DNA of 64,000 nucleotides from JACQAP01 sp035548375. Its GTDB lineage: Bacteria; Pseudomonadota; Gammaproteobacteria; Burkholderiales; JACQAP01. Positions within the stretch are counted from its first letter, which is position 1; the number at the start of each line of letters is the position of its first letter. The notes beneath the pieces were generated by a model that was not told the DNA's origin, ran no database searches, and worked only from the letters and a program-made list of their open reading frames with translations. Location of the stretch: positions 20,505-84,504 of the forward strand of contig DASZTG010000008.1 in assembly GCA_035548375.1 (NCBI GenBank), read 5' to 3'. Both the position numbers and the translations under genes were made by a program. Below, piece after piece: positions 16,282 through 24,855 of the stretch.

Positions 16282-17118
16282 ATGCCAGCCCGATTCCAGT
16301 TCCGGCAGCACAGCGTCCTTCCCGGTTTCGGACTGTCGCTGGGCTTCACCATCCTCTACCTGAGCCTCATCGTGTTGCTGCCGTTGTCCGCTGCGTTCAT
16401 TCGCACCACGGCGCTGACCTGGCCGGATTTCTGGGCCACGGTAACCACGCCCCGCGTCGTCGCGTCGTACCGCCTTACCTTCGGCGTTTCGCTGGCCGCC
16501 GCGCTGGTCAATGCAATCTTTGGATTGCTGGCGGCCTGGGTACTGGTGCGCTACAGGTTTCCGGGCAAGCGCATCGTCGATGCGCTGGTCGACCTGCCGT
16601 TTGCATTGCCCACCGCGGTGGCGGGCATCGCGCTCACCGCGCTGTATGCCTCCAACGGCTGGATCGGGCGCCTGTTCGAGCCGCTCGGCATCAAGATCGC
16701 GTTCACCCCGCTGGGTGTGTTCGTCGCGCTGACTTTCATCGGCCTGCCGTTCGTGGTGCGCACGGTGCAGCCGGTGCTCGAAGACACGGAAGCGGAACTG
16801 GAGGAGGCGGCCGCGACGCTCGGCGCCTCGCGCTGGCAAACCTTCGCGCGGGTGATATTCCCGACGATCCTGCCCGCGCTGCTGACGGGATTCGCGCTGG
16901 CGTTCGCGCGGGCGGTGGGTGAGTACGGCTCGGTGATCTTCATCGCCGGCAACCTGCCGATGGTCTCGGAAATCACGCCGCTCCTGATCATCACCAAGCT
17001 CGAGCAGTACGACTACGCCGGCGCCACCGCCCTGGCCGTAGTCATGCTGGTGATTTCCTTCGTGCTGCTGCTGGCCATCAACCTGCTCCAGTGCTGGAGC
17101 CGGCGCCGTGCCGCCTGA
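16282..17118 (+). CDS. cysT: Sulfate ABC transporter permease CysT (CysU)
   Basis: One of two inner-membrane subunits of the sulfate/thiosulfate importer. The 278 residues carry about six helices and the CysT sequence features DLPFALPTAVAGIALTALY and the EAA loop EEAAATLGASRWQTFARVIFP (in part), which contacts CysA. The permease conserved segment FARAVGEYGSVIFIAGN is present near the C-terminus. Length is normal. The ATG at 16282 follows the EAL gene by 6 bp, and the 3' end touches cysW. Confidence 0.95.
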   Translation: MPARFQFRQHSVLPGFGLSLGFTILYLSLIVLLPLSAAFIRTTALTWPDFWATVTTPRVVASYRLTFGVSLAAALVNAIFGLLAAWVLVRYRFPGKRIVDALVDLPFALPTAVAGIALTALYASNGWIGRLFEPLGIKIAFTPLGVFVALTFIGLPFVVRTVQPVLEDTEAELEEAAATLGASRWQTFARVIFPTILPALLTGFALAFARAVGEYGSVIFIAGNLPMVSEITPLLIITKLEQYDYAGATALAVVMLVISFVLLLAINLLQCWSRRRAA

Positions 17119-17119
17119 C

Positions 17120-18016
17120 ATGGACACCGTCGCGACCATTGCCACCACGAAGTCGACCGCACCCGGCCGCGCCCGCGCCACCCAGGAACCGGCGTGGGTC
17201 CGGCGCACGCTGATCGGGGTCGCGTTGCTCTTCCTGACGCTGTTCCTGTTCGTGCCGTTGGCATCCGTGTTCTATGAAGCGCTCAGGAAGGGCGTGGATG
17301 TGTATTTCGCGGCGCTCGTGGAGCCGGACGCGGTCTCGGCCATCGAGTTGACATTGATCACCGCCGCCATCGCCGTGCCGCTCAACCTTGTTTTCGGCGT
17401 CGCCGCGGCGTGGGCCATCGCCAAGTTCGAGTTCGTCGGCAAGAACCTGCTGATCACGCTGATCGACCTCCCGTTCTCGGTGTCGCCGGTGATCGCCGGG
17501 CTGATCTACGTGCTGATCTTTGGACTGCAGGGCTGGCTGGGTCCGTGGCTGGCGGAGCACGACACCAGGATCATCTTTGCCGTGCCCGGGATCGTGCTGG
17601 CCACGGTGTTCGTCACCTTTCCCTTCATCGCGCGCGAGTTGATTCCGCTCATGCAGGCGCAGGGGAGCGAAGAGGAGGAAGCCGCCGTCGTGCTGGGAGC
17701 CAACGGCTGGCAGACCTTCTTCCGCGTGACGCTGCCGAACATCAAGTGGGGCCTGCTGTACGGCGCCATCCTGTGCAATGCACGGGCGATGGGCGAGTTC
17801 GGCGCGGTGTCCGTGGTCTCCGGCCACATCCGCGGCGCCACGAACACCATGCCGTTGCATGTCGAGATCCTCTACAACGAGTACAACTTCGCCGCCGCCT
17901 TTGCGGTGGCCTCATTGCTGGCATTGCTGGCGCTGGTCACGCTCGCGCTCAAGAGCGTCGTCGAGGGCCACGGCACCGCCGGCCGGGAGCAGGGACATGA
18001 CCATCGAAGTGCGTAG
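17120..18016 (+). CDS. cysW: Sulfate ABC transporter permease CysW
   Basis: The second inner-membrane subunit of the sulfate/thiosulfate importer, 298 residues from the ATG at 17120, which lies 1 bp after the cysT stop; a GTG at 17108 would add four residues. It has six predicted helices, LPFSVSPVIAGLIYVLIFG, the EAA loop EEAAVVLGANGWQTFFRVTLP (in part), and NARAMGEFGAVSVVSGHIRG typical of CysW. The N-terminus is somewhat long and Ala/Thr-rich before the first helix. The 3' end overlaps cysA by 20 bp. Confidence 0.94.
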   Translation: MDTVATIATTKSTAPGRARATQEPAWVRRTLIGVALLFLTLFLFVPLASVFYEALRKGVDVYFAALVEPDAVSAIELTLITAAIAVPLNLVFGVAAAWAIAKFEFVGKNLLITLIDLPFSVSPVIAGLIYVLIFGLQGWLGPWLAEHDTRIIFAVPGIVLATVFVTFPFIARELIPLMQAQGSEEEEAAVVLGANGWQTFFRVTLPNIKWGLLYGAILCNARAMGEFGAVSVVSGHIRGATNTMPLHVEILYNEYNFAAAFAVASLLALLALVTLALKSVVEGHGTAGREQGHDHRSA

Positions 18017-19070
18017 CCTGTCCAGGCAGTTCGGAACCTTCCATGCCTTGCGGGACGTGAGCCTGCAGGTAAGGACCGGGGAGTTGCTGGCGCTGCTGGG
18101 GCCCTCCGGCTCCGGCAAGACCACGCTGCTGCGCGTGATCGCGGGCCTCGAGGTGCCCGACACCGGCCAGGTATTGTTCCAGGGCGAAGATTCGACGGAT
18201 CAGCACGCGCGCGACCGCAGGGTCGGGTTCGTCTTCCAGCACTACGCGCTATTCCGCCACATGACGATATTCGAGAACGTGGCGTTCGGACTGCGAGTAC
18301 GCCCGAAGAACCTGCGGCCGCAAGAGGCGGATATTCGCGAGCGCGTCCTGAAGTTGCTGAAGCTGGTGCAGCTCGACTGGCTGGCGGATCGCTACCCGCA
18401 TCAATTGTCCGGCGGACAGAGGCAGCGCATCGCGCTGGCACGCGCGCTGGCGGTCGAACCCAAGGTCCTGCTGCTCGACGAGCCGTTCGGCGCGCTCGAT
18501 GCCAAGGTTCGCAAGGAATTGCGCAGCTGGCTGCGGCGATTGCATGACGACATGCACATCACCAGCGTTTTCGTGACGCATGACCAGGAAGAGGCGCTGG
18601 AAGTCGCCGATCGTGTTGTCGTCATGAACGAGGGCCGCATCGAGCAGATCGGTACGCCCGACGAGGTGTATGACCATCCGGCCGGGCCGTTCGTCTACGA
18701 GTTCCTCGGCAACGTGAACCTGTTCCATGGACGACTGCATCAGGGGCGCGCCCTGCTCGGCGGCATCGAAGTCGATGCACCCGATCACGCGGAAGCCGTC
18801 CAGCAGCCGGCGGTGGGCTACGTGCGCCCCCATGACATCGAGATCGTCCGCGAGTCCGGCGGCGACGCGGCATTGCCTGCGCGGATCGTGCATTTGCTCG
18901 CGGTAGGCGCGGTCGTCAGGATCGAGCTGGTGCGGGAGAACGGCGAGCCTGGCCAACCGATCCAGGCCGAGATCAGCCGCGAGCGCTTTCGCGAACTCAA
19001 TCTCGTGTCGGGCGACCGGGTGTTCGTGCGTCCCCGCCGGCTGGACCTGTACCCGAGTCGGCTACACTAG
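17997..19070 (+). CDS. cysA: Sulfate ABC transporter ATPase CysA
   Basis: The ATP-hydrolysing subunit that energises CysT/CysW. The 357 residues contain Walker A GPSGSGKTT at about 36-44, the signature LSGGQRQRIALARAL at about 135, Walker B VLLLDEPFGALDA, and the switch His in VFVTHDQEEALEVADR. A C-terminal TOBE-like regulatory domain follows (VGYVRPHDIEI). The ATG at 17997 starts the conserved MTIEVRSLSRQFG; the upstream open frame is only cysW in another frame. The gene ends 27 bp before cbiX. Confidence 0.95.
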   Translation: MTIEVRSLSRQFGTFHALRDVSLQVRTGELLALLGPSGSGKTTLLRVIAGLEVPDTGQVLFQGEDSTDQHARDRRVGFVFQHYALFRHMTIFENVAFGLRVRPKNLRPQEADIRERVLKLLKLVQLDWLADRYPHQLSGGQRQRIALARALAVEPKVLLLDEPFGALDAKVRKELRSWLRRLHDDMHITSVFVTHDQEEALEVADRVVVMNEGRIEQIGTPDEVYDHPAGPFVYEFLGNVNLFHGRLHQGRALLGGIEVDAPDHAEAVQQPAVGYVRPHDIEIVRESGGDAALPARIVHLLAVGAVVRIELVRENGEPGQPIQAEISRERFRELNLVSGDRVFVRPRRLDLYPSRLH

Positions 19071-19097
19071 GCGCATGCAATTCCACGAAGTCCACGC

Positions 19098-19484
19098 GTG
19101 AGTGCGCAGGCGGCACTCGTGCTGTTTGCGCACGGGGCGCGCGACCCTGCGTGGGCGCTGCCCTTCGAAAAAATGGCGGCGCGGATTCGAGGCAACCGGC
19201 CCGGGCTGCGCGTCGAGCTGGCGTTTCTCGAATCCATGCAACCAACGCTTGCAAGCGTTGCTTCCTCGCTTGCCGCCCAGGGAGTCGACCGCATCACCCT
19301 TGTCCCGCTGTTCCTCGCCCAGGGCGGGCACCTGCGCGAGGACCTGCCGCGCCTGATTGAGGGCGTGCGGCGCGAATTGCCGATGCTGAAAATCGACGTA
19401 ACGACGGCGATCGGCGATTCCGCCGAATTGACGAACGCCATCGCGGACTGGGCGCTCGCGCAGCATTTCGCCAGCCAGGGCTGA
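19098..19484 (+). CDS. cbiX: Sirohydrochlorin ferrochelatase-like CbiX (short form)
   Basis: A short 128-residue CbiX/SirB-type chelatase that inserts iron (or cobalt) into sirohydrochlorin, the last step to siroheme. Visible features are LVLFAHGARDPAWALPFE with the metal-binding His at about 12, and PLFLAQGGHLREDLP with the second His at about 78. Half-length forms are known to act as homodimers. The GTG at 19098 is the only start that keeps the conserved N-terminus compact. It lies at the end of the sulfur cluster and complements CobA; a separate precorrin-2 dehydrogenase is not in the window. Confidence 0.85.
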   Translation: MSAQAALVLFAHGARDPAWALPFEKMAARIRGNRPGLRVELAFLESMQPTLASVASSLAAQGVDRITLVPLFLAQGGHLREDLPRLIEGVRRELPMLKIDVTTAIGDSAELTNAIADWALAQHFASQG

Positions 19485-19555
19485 TCCTCCGCCACCCAAA
19501 TGCGTGCTGTTTCGCGCCGAAAGCCGCTAAAATTCAGGCTTTTGGTCGGCCTGAC

Positions 19556-20494
19556 ATGCGAGTCTTCCGGGGCATCCCGGCGCGAGCGGACGCTCCCATC
19601 GCGCTGACGATCGGCAATTTCGACGGCGTCCATCTCGGGCATCGCGCCATGCTGTCGCGCCTGCAGGACGCCGCCCGCAGCCTTGGCCTGCCGGCGGCCG
19701 TGATGACGTTCGAACCGCAGCCGCAGGAATTCTTCGCTCCCGACCAGGCGCCGGCGCGCCTGACTTCGCTGCATGAGAAGCTCGACCTTTTGCGCGGATG
19801 CGGCATCGATCGCGCGTACGTTTGCCGTTTCGACTACGCGTTCGCGCAATTGACGGCCGTCGAGTTCGTCCAGCGCATCCTGCGCGACGGGCTGGCGGCG
19901 CGATGGCTGCTGGTCGGCGACGATTTTCGCTTCGGCGCGCGCCGCGCGGGCGATTTCAGCTTGCTGAAGTCGTTGTCGGCGGCCTCGGGCTTCGAGGTCG
20001 ACGCGATGACCAGCGTCGTCGCGCTGGGTGAGCGGGTCTCCAGCACGGCGATCCGCGCCAGGCTCGAGCACGGGGATTTCGCCGGCGCGCAACAATTGCT
20101 CGGGCGTCCCTATGCGATTGCCGGCCGGGTCGTCGATGGCGACAAGCTCGGCGCGCAGCTCGGTTACCCGACGGCGAACGTGCAACTGAAGCGATTGAAG
20201 GCGCCGCTGTCGGGCATCTTCGTCGTCGAGGTGGAGGGGCTGGCGGCCCAGCCGCTGCCGGGCGTGGCGAGCCTGGGCGTGCGCCCCACGGTCAAGGATC
20301 GCGGCAGGCCGACTCTGGAAGTGCATCTGTTCGATTTCGCCGACCGAATTTATGGCAGGCGCATCGCAGTGCGTTTTTTGAAGAAGCTGCGCGACGAGCA
20401 AAAATTCGCCGGCATCGATGCGCTCGTGGCGCAAATGGACCGGGATGCCGAGCAGGCAAGGCGCTACTTCGCGCGACGCCTGGCTCGAGCATGA
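19556..20494 (+). CDS. ribF: Bifunctional riboflavin kinase/FAD synthetase
   Basis: RibF converts riboflavin to FMN and then FAD. The 312 residues start with the nucleotidyltransferase domain (LTIGNFDGVHLGHRAMLSRL, with GxFDGxHxGH) and ERVSSTAIRARLEHGDF, followed from about 185 by the riboflavin-kinase domain (GRPYAIAGRVVDGDKLG, GYPTANV). Length is normal. It starts the conserved ribF-ileS-lspA-ispH cluster. A TAAAAT sequence at about 19527 may be its -10. Only 50 bp separate it from ileS. Confidence 0.95.
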   Translation: MRVFRGIPARADAPIALTIGNFDGVHLGHRAMLSRLQDAARSLGLPAAVMTFEPQPQEFFAPDQAPARLTSLHEKLDLLRGCGIDRAYVCRFDYAFAQLTAVEFVQRILRDGLAARWLLVGDDFRFGARRAGDFSLLKSLSAASGFEVDAMTSVVALGERVSSTAIRARLEHGDFAGAQQLLGRPYAIAGRVVDGDKLGAQLGYPTANVQLKRLKAPLSGIFVVEVEGLAAQPLPGVASLGVRPTVKDRGRPTLEVHLFDFADRIYGRRIAVRFLKKLRDEQKFAGIDALVAQMDRDAEQARRYFARRLARA

Positions 20495-20544
20495 CCCAAC
20501 GCGAAGACATGGCTTGAACATCGATTGGATTGCGGACTACCAGA

Positions 20545-23301
20545 ATGGCCGACTATAAAAGCACGCTGAACCTCCCCGATACGCCTTTCCCGATGCGCGG
20601 CGACCTTGCGAAGCGCGAACCCGATTGGGTACGGCAGTGGCAGGAAGGCAAACTCTACGAACGCATCCGCGAAGCGTCGAAGGGGCGGCCGAAATTCATC
20701 CTGCACGACGGTCCCCCCTATGCGAACGGCGACATCCATATCGGTCACGCCGTCAACAAGATCCTGAAGGACATCGTGGTCAAGTCGAAGACGCTCGCCG
20801 GATTCGACTCCCCTTACGTACCCGGATGGGATTGCCACGGTTTGCCGATCGAGCATCAGGTCGAGAAGAAGCACGGCAAGAACATCCCGGCGGCGCAATT
20901 CCGCAAGCTTTGCCGGGATTTCGCGGCCGAGCAGATCGACCGCCAGCGCCGTGATTTCATCCGGCTGGGCGTGTTGGGAGACTGGCAGAACCCGTACCGG
21001 ACCATGGATTTCCGGACCGAGGCCGATACGATCCGCGCGCTCGACAAGATCCGCCGCAAGGGTTTTCTGTACCAGGGCGCCAAGCCGGTCTACTGGTGCC
21101 TCGACTGCCGTTCCGCGCTGGCGGAGGCCGAGGTCGAATACGAAGACAAGACATCGCCCGCAATCGACGTGGCGTTCAAGGTGCATGACAACGACGCCCT
21201 CGCCAGGGCACTCGGGTTCACGCACATCTACGAGCCGGTGTACGCGGTCATCTGGACGACGACGCCCTGGACGCTGCCCGCGAACCAGGCCGTGTCGGTG
21301 CACCCTGAATTCGACTATGTTCTCGCGAAGTTCTCCGCGGGCTACCTGATCATTGCCAGGGATCTGGCGGAGAAGAACCTCGCCGCCTACGGCGTGACCG
21401 AACGCGAGTTCGCGGCGACGTTCAAGGGCGCGGACATCGAGAACCTGAAGCTCGACCATCCATTCCTGGATCGCATCGTACCCGTGGTGCTCGGCACGCA
21501 CGTCACCCTCGATTCCGGCACGGGGCTCGTGCACACCGCGCCCGCGCACGGCGTGGAGGACTTCGCGGTCGGCCAGCAGTACAAGCTGCCGGTCGACAAT
21601 CCCGTGGGTGACGACGGACGGTTCTTCGACAAGGTACCGCTCGTGGCGGGACTCTCGGTGTGGCAGGCCAACGACGTGGTGGTGCAGGCATTGAAGGACC
21701 GCGAGCGCCTGGTGCACATCGAGAGCCATCGCCACAGCTATCCGCACTGCTGGCGCCACAAGACGCCGCTGATCTTTCGCGCCACCAGCCAGTGGTTCAT
21801 CCGCATGGACCTCGAAGGCGAGCGCGACCTGCGCAAGATCGCCCGCGCGGCGGTCGAGGCCACCGCCTTCTTCCCGGCATGGGGAGAAGCGCGCCTGGAG
21901 GCCATGATCAACAATCGTCCCGACTGGTGCGTGTCGCGCCAGCGCAACTGGGGCACGCCGATGGCGTTTTTCGTGCACAAGGAAACCGGCGAATTGCATC
22001 CGCGCACGGATGAGCTTGTGCAGCAAGTGGCGAAACGGGTCGAAGAGCAAGGCATCGAAGGCTGGTTCTCGCTTGAGGCGTCGGAGCTCATCGGTGCCGA
22101 CGCCACGACATACAAGAAGCTGCCGGATACGCTCGACGTCTGGTTCGATTCCGGCACCACGCATGTATCGGTACTCGAACGCCGCGGCGAACTCGTCAAG
22201 CCGGCCGATCTGTACCTGGAAGGTTCGGACCAGCATCGCGGGTGGTTCCAGTCCTCGTTGCTGACAGGCTGCGCGATCGACGGCCGCGCGCCATACAACG
22301 GCTTGCTGACGCACGGATTCGTCGTCGACGGCCAGGGGCGCAAGATGTCGAAGTCGCTCGGAAACGTCATCGCGCCGCAAAAGGTCATGGATACGCTTGG
22401 GGCGGATGTCCTGAGGCTGTGGATCGCGGCGACCGACTATTCCGGCGAGTTGTCGCTCTCGGACGAAATCCTGAAGCGCGTGGTCGAGAGCTATCGCCGC
22501 ATTCGCAACACCTTGCGCTTCCTGCTGGCGAACCTCGACGACTTCGATCCGGCGGGGCATGCGCTGCCCGTCGTCGAATGGGTCGAGATCGACCGGTACG
22601 CCCTGCAGATGGCGGAGCGCCTGCAGCGCCTGGTGTTGAAGGACTACGAATCGTACGAGTTCCATTACGTCATGCAGAAAGTGCAGGCCTTCTGCTCGGA
22701 GGACCTGGGCGGCTTCTATCTGGATGCCCTGAAGGACAGGCTGTATACGTCGGCGAAGGATTCCAGGGCGCGCCGGTCCGCCCAGAACGCGCTCTGGCAG
22801 ATCACGCACAGCCTGCTCCGATTGATGGCTCCCGTGCTCTCGTTCACCGCCGACGAGGCGTGGCCGATCTTCACGCGCAATGCGAACGACAGCGTGCTGC
22901 TGCATACCTGGCACCAGTTTCCCAATGCCGGCGGCGACCTGTGCGAGCGCTGGGACAAGATCCGCGTCGTGCGATCCGAAGTGCAGAAGGAACTCGAGGC
23001 GTTGCGCGCGGCCGGAAAAATCGGCTCCGCCTTGCAGGCCGATGTCGAAATCCATGTCGACGGCGAGCGCTTCCCTCTGCTGAATTCGCTGGGAGACGAC
23101 CTGCGCTTCGTGCTCAATACCTCACAGGCGAAGGTAGTCCACGGCCCCGCGGCCATCGTCGTGCGCCCGAGCGAGCAAAAAAAATGCGAACGTTGCTGGC
23201 ATTACCGGGCCGACGTCGGCGCGGATCCGGCCCACCCCGAAATCTGCGGCCGCTGCACGCAGAATCTCTACGGGGCCGGAGAGAAGCGCACGCATGCGTA
23301 G
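20545..23301 (+). CDS. ileS: Isoleucyl-tRNA synthetase
   Basis: IleS charges tRNA-Ile and edits Val. The 918 residues show the class I HIGH box (DGPPYANGDIHIGHAVNKIL, about 55-74), the CP1 editing insertion (TTPWTLPANQAV), the KMSKS loop (GRKMSKSLGNVIAP), and a C-terminal zinc site with two CxxC pairs (CERCW and CGRC). Its length fits bacterial IleS. The ATG at 20545 starts MADYKSTLNLPDT, the usual N-terminus; a TTG five codons upstream is less likely. The last 8 bp overlap lspA. Confidence 0.97.
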   Translation: MADYKSTLNLPDTPFPMRGDLAKREPDWVRQWQEGKLYERIREASKGRPKFILHDGPPYANGDIHIGHAVNKILKDIVVKSKTLAGFDSPYVPGWDCHGLPIEHQVEKKHGKNIPAAQFRKLCRDFAAEQIDRQRRDFIRLGVLGDWQNPYRTMDFRTEADTIRALDKIRRKGFLYQGAKPVYWCLDCRSALAEAEVEYEDKTSPAIDVAFKVHDNDALARALGFTHIYEPVYAVIWTTTPWTLPANQAVSVHPEFDYVLAKFSAGYLIIARDLAEKNLAAYGVTEREFAATFKGADIENLKLDHPFLDRIVPVVLGTHVTLDSGTGLVHTAPAHGVEDFAVGQQYKLPVDNPVGDDGRFFDKVPLVAGLSVWQANDVVVQALKDRERLVHIESHRHSYPHCWRHKTPLIFRATSQWFIRMDLEGERDLRKIARAAVEATAFFPAWGEARLEAMINNRPDWCVSRQRNWGTPMAFFVHKETGELHPRTDELVQQVAKRVEEQGIEGWFSLEASELIGADATTYKKLPDTLDVWFDSGTTHVSVLERRGELVKPADLYLEGSDQHRGWFQSSLLTGCAIDGRAPYNGLLTHGFVVDGQGRKMSKSLGNVIAPQKVMDTLGADVLRLWIAATDYSGELSLSDEILKRVVESYRRIRNTLRFLLANLDDFDPAGHALPVVEWVEIDRYALQMAERLQRLVLKDYESYEFHYVMQKVQAFCSEDLGGFYLDALKDRLYTSAKDSRARRSAQNALWQITHSLLRLMAPVLSFTADEAWPIFTRNANDSVLLHTWHQFPNAGGDLCERWDKIRVVRSEVQKELEALRAAGKIGSALQADVEIHVDGERFPLLNSLGDDLRFVLNTSQAKVVHGPAAIVVRPSEQKKCERCWHYRADVGADPAHPEICGRCTQNLYGAGEKRTHA

Positions 23302-23803
23302 CATAGCCGCGTGGCTGGTGGTGAGCGGCATGCTGGTATTGCTCGACCAGGCATCGAAGATCGTCATCCAGCATGCGCTGCAGCCGGGACAGACCGTCGA
23401 CGTGTTGCCGCCGGTGCTTTCGCTGGTGCTGGCCTACAACCCGGGCGCGGCGTTCAGCTTCCTGGCGTCGGGTTCCGGCTGGCAGCGGTATTTCTTCCTG
23501 GCCATCGCGTTGATCGCGTCGGTGTTGATTCTCTACATGATGCTCAAGCACAAATCCGATCGTTTCCTCTGCGTGGCGCTCGCGTTCGTGCTGGGCGGCG
23601 CGGTCGGGAACCTGGTCGATCGCGTCTTGCACGGCGCGGTCGTGGACTTCATCCTGGTGCGCTGGCCGGGTGGACCGCGGTTGTTCGATCCATGGCCGGC
23701 ATTCAATGTCGCCGATTCCTGCATCACGATCGGTGCCGCGCTCTTGATCTGGGACAGCTTTCGCCGGACCGGAGTGCAGCGAGGCGGCGCGCGCCCGTCA
23801 TAG
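23294..23803 (+). CDS. lspA: Lipoprotein signal peptidase (SPase II)
   Basis: This inner-membrane aspartyl protease cleaves prolipoprotein signal peptides. The 169 residues form four hydrophobic helices. The catalytic aspartates are in GNLVDRV and FNVADSCI, and the conserved YNPGAAFSFL loop is present. Length is normal. The start overlaps the end of ileS by 8 bp, implying translational coupling, and the order ileS-lspA-ispH is conserved in Proteobacteria. Confidence 0.96.
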   Translation: MRSIAAWLVVSGMLVLLDQASKIVIQHALQPGQTVDVLPPVLSLVLAYNPGAAFSFLASGSGWQRYFFLAIALIASVLILYMMLKHKSDRFLCVALAFVLGGAVGNLVDRVLHGAVVDFILVRWPGGPRLFDPWPAFNVADSCITIGAALLIWDSFRRTGVQRGGARPS

Positions 23804-23827
23804 GATCGGTCGATGCACGCGCGGGCG

Positions 23828-23833
23828 TATAAT
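23828..23833 (+). promoter_or_regulatory. Possible -10 element of ispH
   Basis: A consensus TATAAT lies 27 bp upstream of the ispH ATG, in the gap after lspA. No good -35 is visible at 16-18 bp spacing (the region reads ATCGGTC). It could give ispH a promoter of its own besides read-through from ileS-lspA. Confidence 0.35.
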
Positions 23834-23860
23834 TCCGCCACCCCTTCGACATTCGCGAAC

Positions 23861-24784
23861 ATGGAAGTTTTACTGGCAAATCCCCGCGGTTTTTGCGCCG
23901 GCGTCGATCGCGCGATCGAGATCGTCGAGCGCGCGCTCCAGCAGCACGGCGCGCCGATCTACGTGCGCCATGAGGTCGTGCACAACAAGTACGTCGTCAA
24001 CGACCTGCGGGCCAAGGGCGCGGTTTTCGTCGAGGACCTGGTCGAGGTCCCGGAAGGCGCGACGCTCATATTCAGCGCGCATGGCGTTTCGCAGGCGGTT
24101 CGCCGCGAAGCTCAAGCGCGGAAATTGAACATATTCGACGCGACCTGCCCGCTGGTGACAAAAGTGCACGTCGAGGTCGGCAAGATGCACGAAGGCAGCC
24201 GCGAGATCGTGATGATCGGCCATGCCGGCCATCCCGAGGTCGAGGGAACCATGGGCCAGGTGGCCAGCGGCATGTACCTCGTCGAGTCGATCCATGACGT
24301 CGAGAAGTTGCAGGTGAAGGACCCCGACAACCTCGCCTTCGTTACCCAGACGACGCTGTCGGTCGACGATGCAAAGGCAATCACGGACGCCCTGCGCCGG
24401 CGCTTTCCCTCGATCGTCGGTCCCAAGAAGGACGACATCTGCTACGCCACGCAGAATCGCCAGGATGCGGTCAAGGTCCTGGCGCGCAACTGCGACGTCG
24501 TGATCGTGGTGGGCTCGCCCAACAGTTCCAATTCGAACCGGCTTCGCGAAGTGGCGGCCAATCTCGGCGTGCCGGCGTACATGCTCGACGACGCGGCGGC
24601 ACTCGATCCCGCGTGGGTAAGGGGCAGGAAGACCGTGGGAGTGACCGCAGGGGCTTCCGCGCCCGAAGTCCTCGTGCAGGCCGTCATTGCCCGGCTGAAT
24701 GCGCTCGGCGCGGTTTCCGTTCGCCAGCTCGACGGCACGCCGGAGCGGGTGACGTTCCCGTTGCCGAAGGCATTGGCCGGTTAG
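23861..24784 (+). CDS. ispH: 4-hydroxy-3-methylbut-2-enyl diphosphate reductase IspH
   Basis: IspH performs the last step of the MEP isoprenoid pathway, making IPP and DMAPP, with a [4Fe-4S] cluster. The 307 residues have the three cluster cysteines in NPRGFCAGV (about residue 12), DATCPLV (about 96) and DDICYAT (about 195), plus TQTTLSV and GSPNSSNSNRL. Length is normal. The ATG at 23861 begins MEVLLANPRGFC, the family start; a longer frame upstream is not conserved. It is the last gene of the ribF-ileS-lspA-ispH cluster and ends at a shared terminator. Confidence 0.96.
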   Translation: MEVLLANPRGFCAGVDRAIEIVERALQQHGAPIYVRHEVVHNKYVVNDLRAKGAVFVEDLVEVPEGATLIFSAHGVSQAVRREAQARKLNIFDATCPLVTKVHVEVGKMHEGSREIVMIGHAGHPEVEGTMGQVASGMYLVESIHDVEKLQVKDPDNLAFVTQTTLSVDDAKAITDALRRRFPSIVGPKKDDICYATQNRQDAVKVLARNCDVVIVVGSPNSSNSNRLREVAANLGVPAYMLDDAAALDPAWVRGRKTVGVTAGASAPEVLVQAVIARLNALGAVSVRQLDGTPERVTFPLPKALAG

Positions 24785-24804
24785 CGCGGCCAGACACACC
24801 AAAG

Positions 24805-24834
24805 AAAACGGCCCGCGTTTGCGGGCCGTTTTTT
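24805..24834. terminator. Bidirectional terminator between ispH and pilY1
   Basis: The stem AAAACGGCCCGC / GCGGGCCGTTTT has a GTTT loop and A and T tracts on either side. It serves the convergent ispH and pilY1. Confidence 0.9.
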
Positions 24835-24855
24835 CTTGCCGGAACCCCGGGGCGA

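Noticed and set aside
20464..23055. An 863-codon minus-strand frame opposite ileS
   Set aside because: It runs antisense to a clear isoleucyl-tRNA synthetase and has no family signature; a GC-skew artefact.
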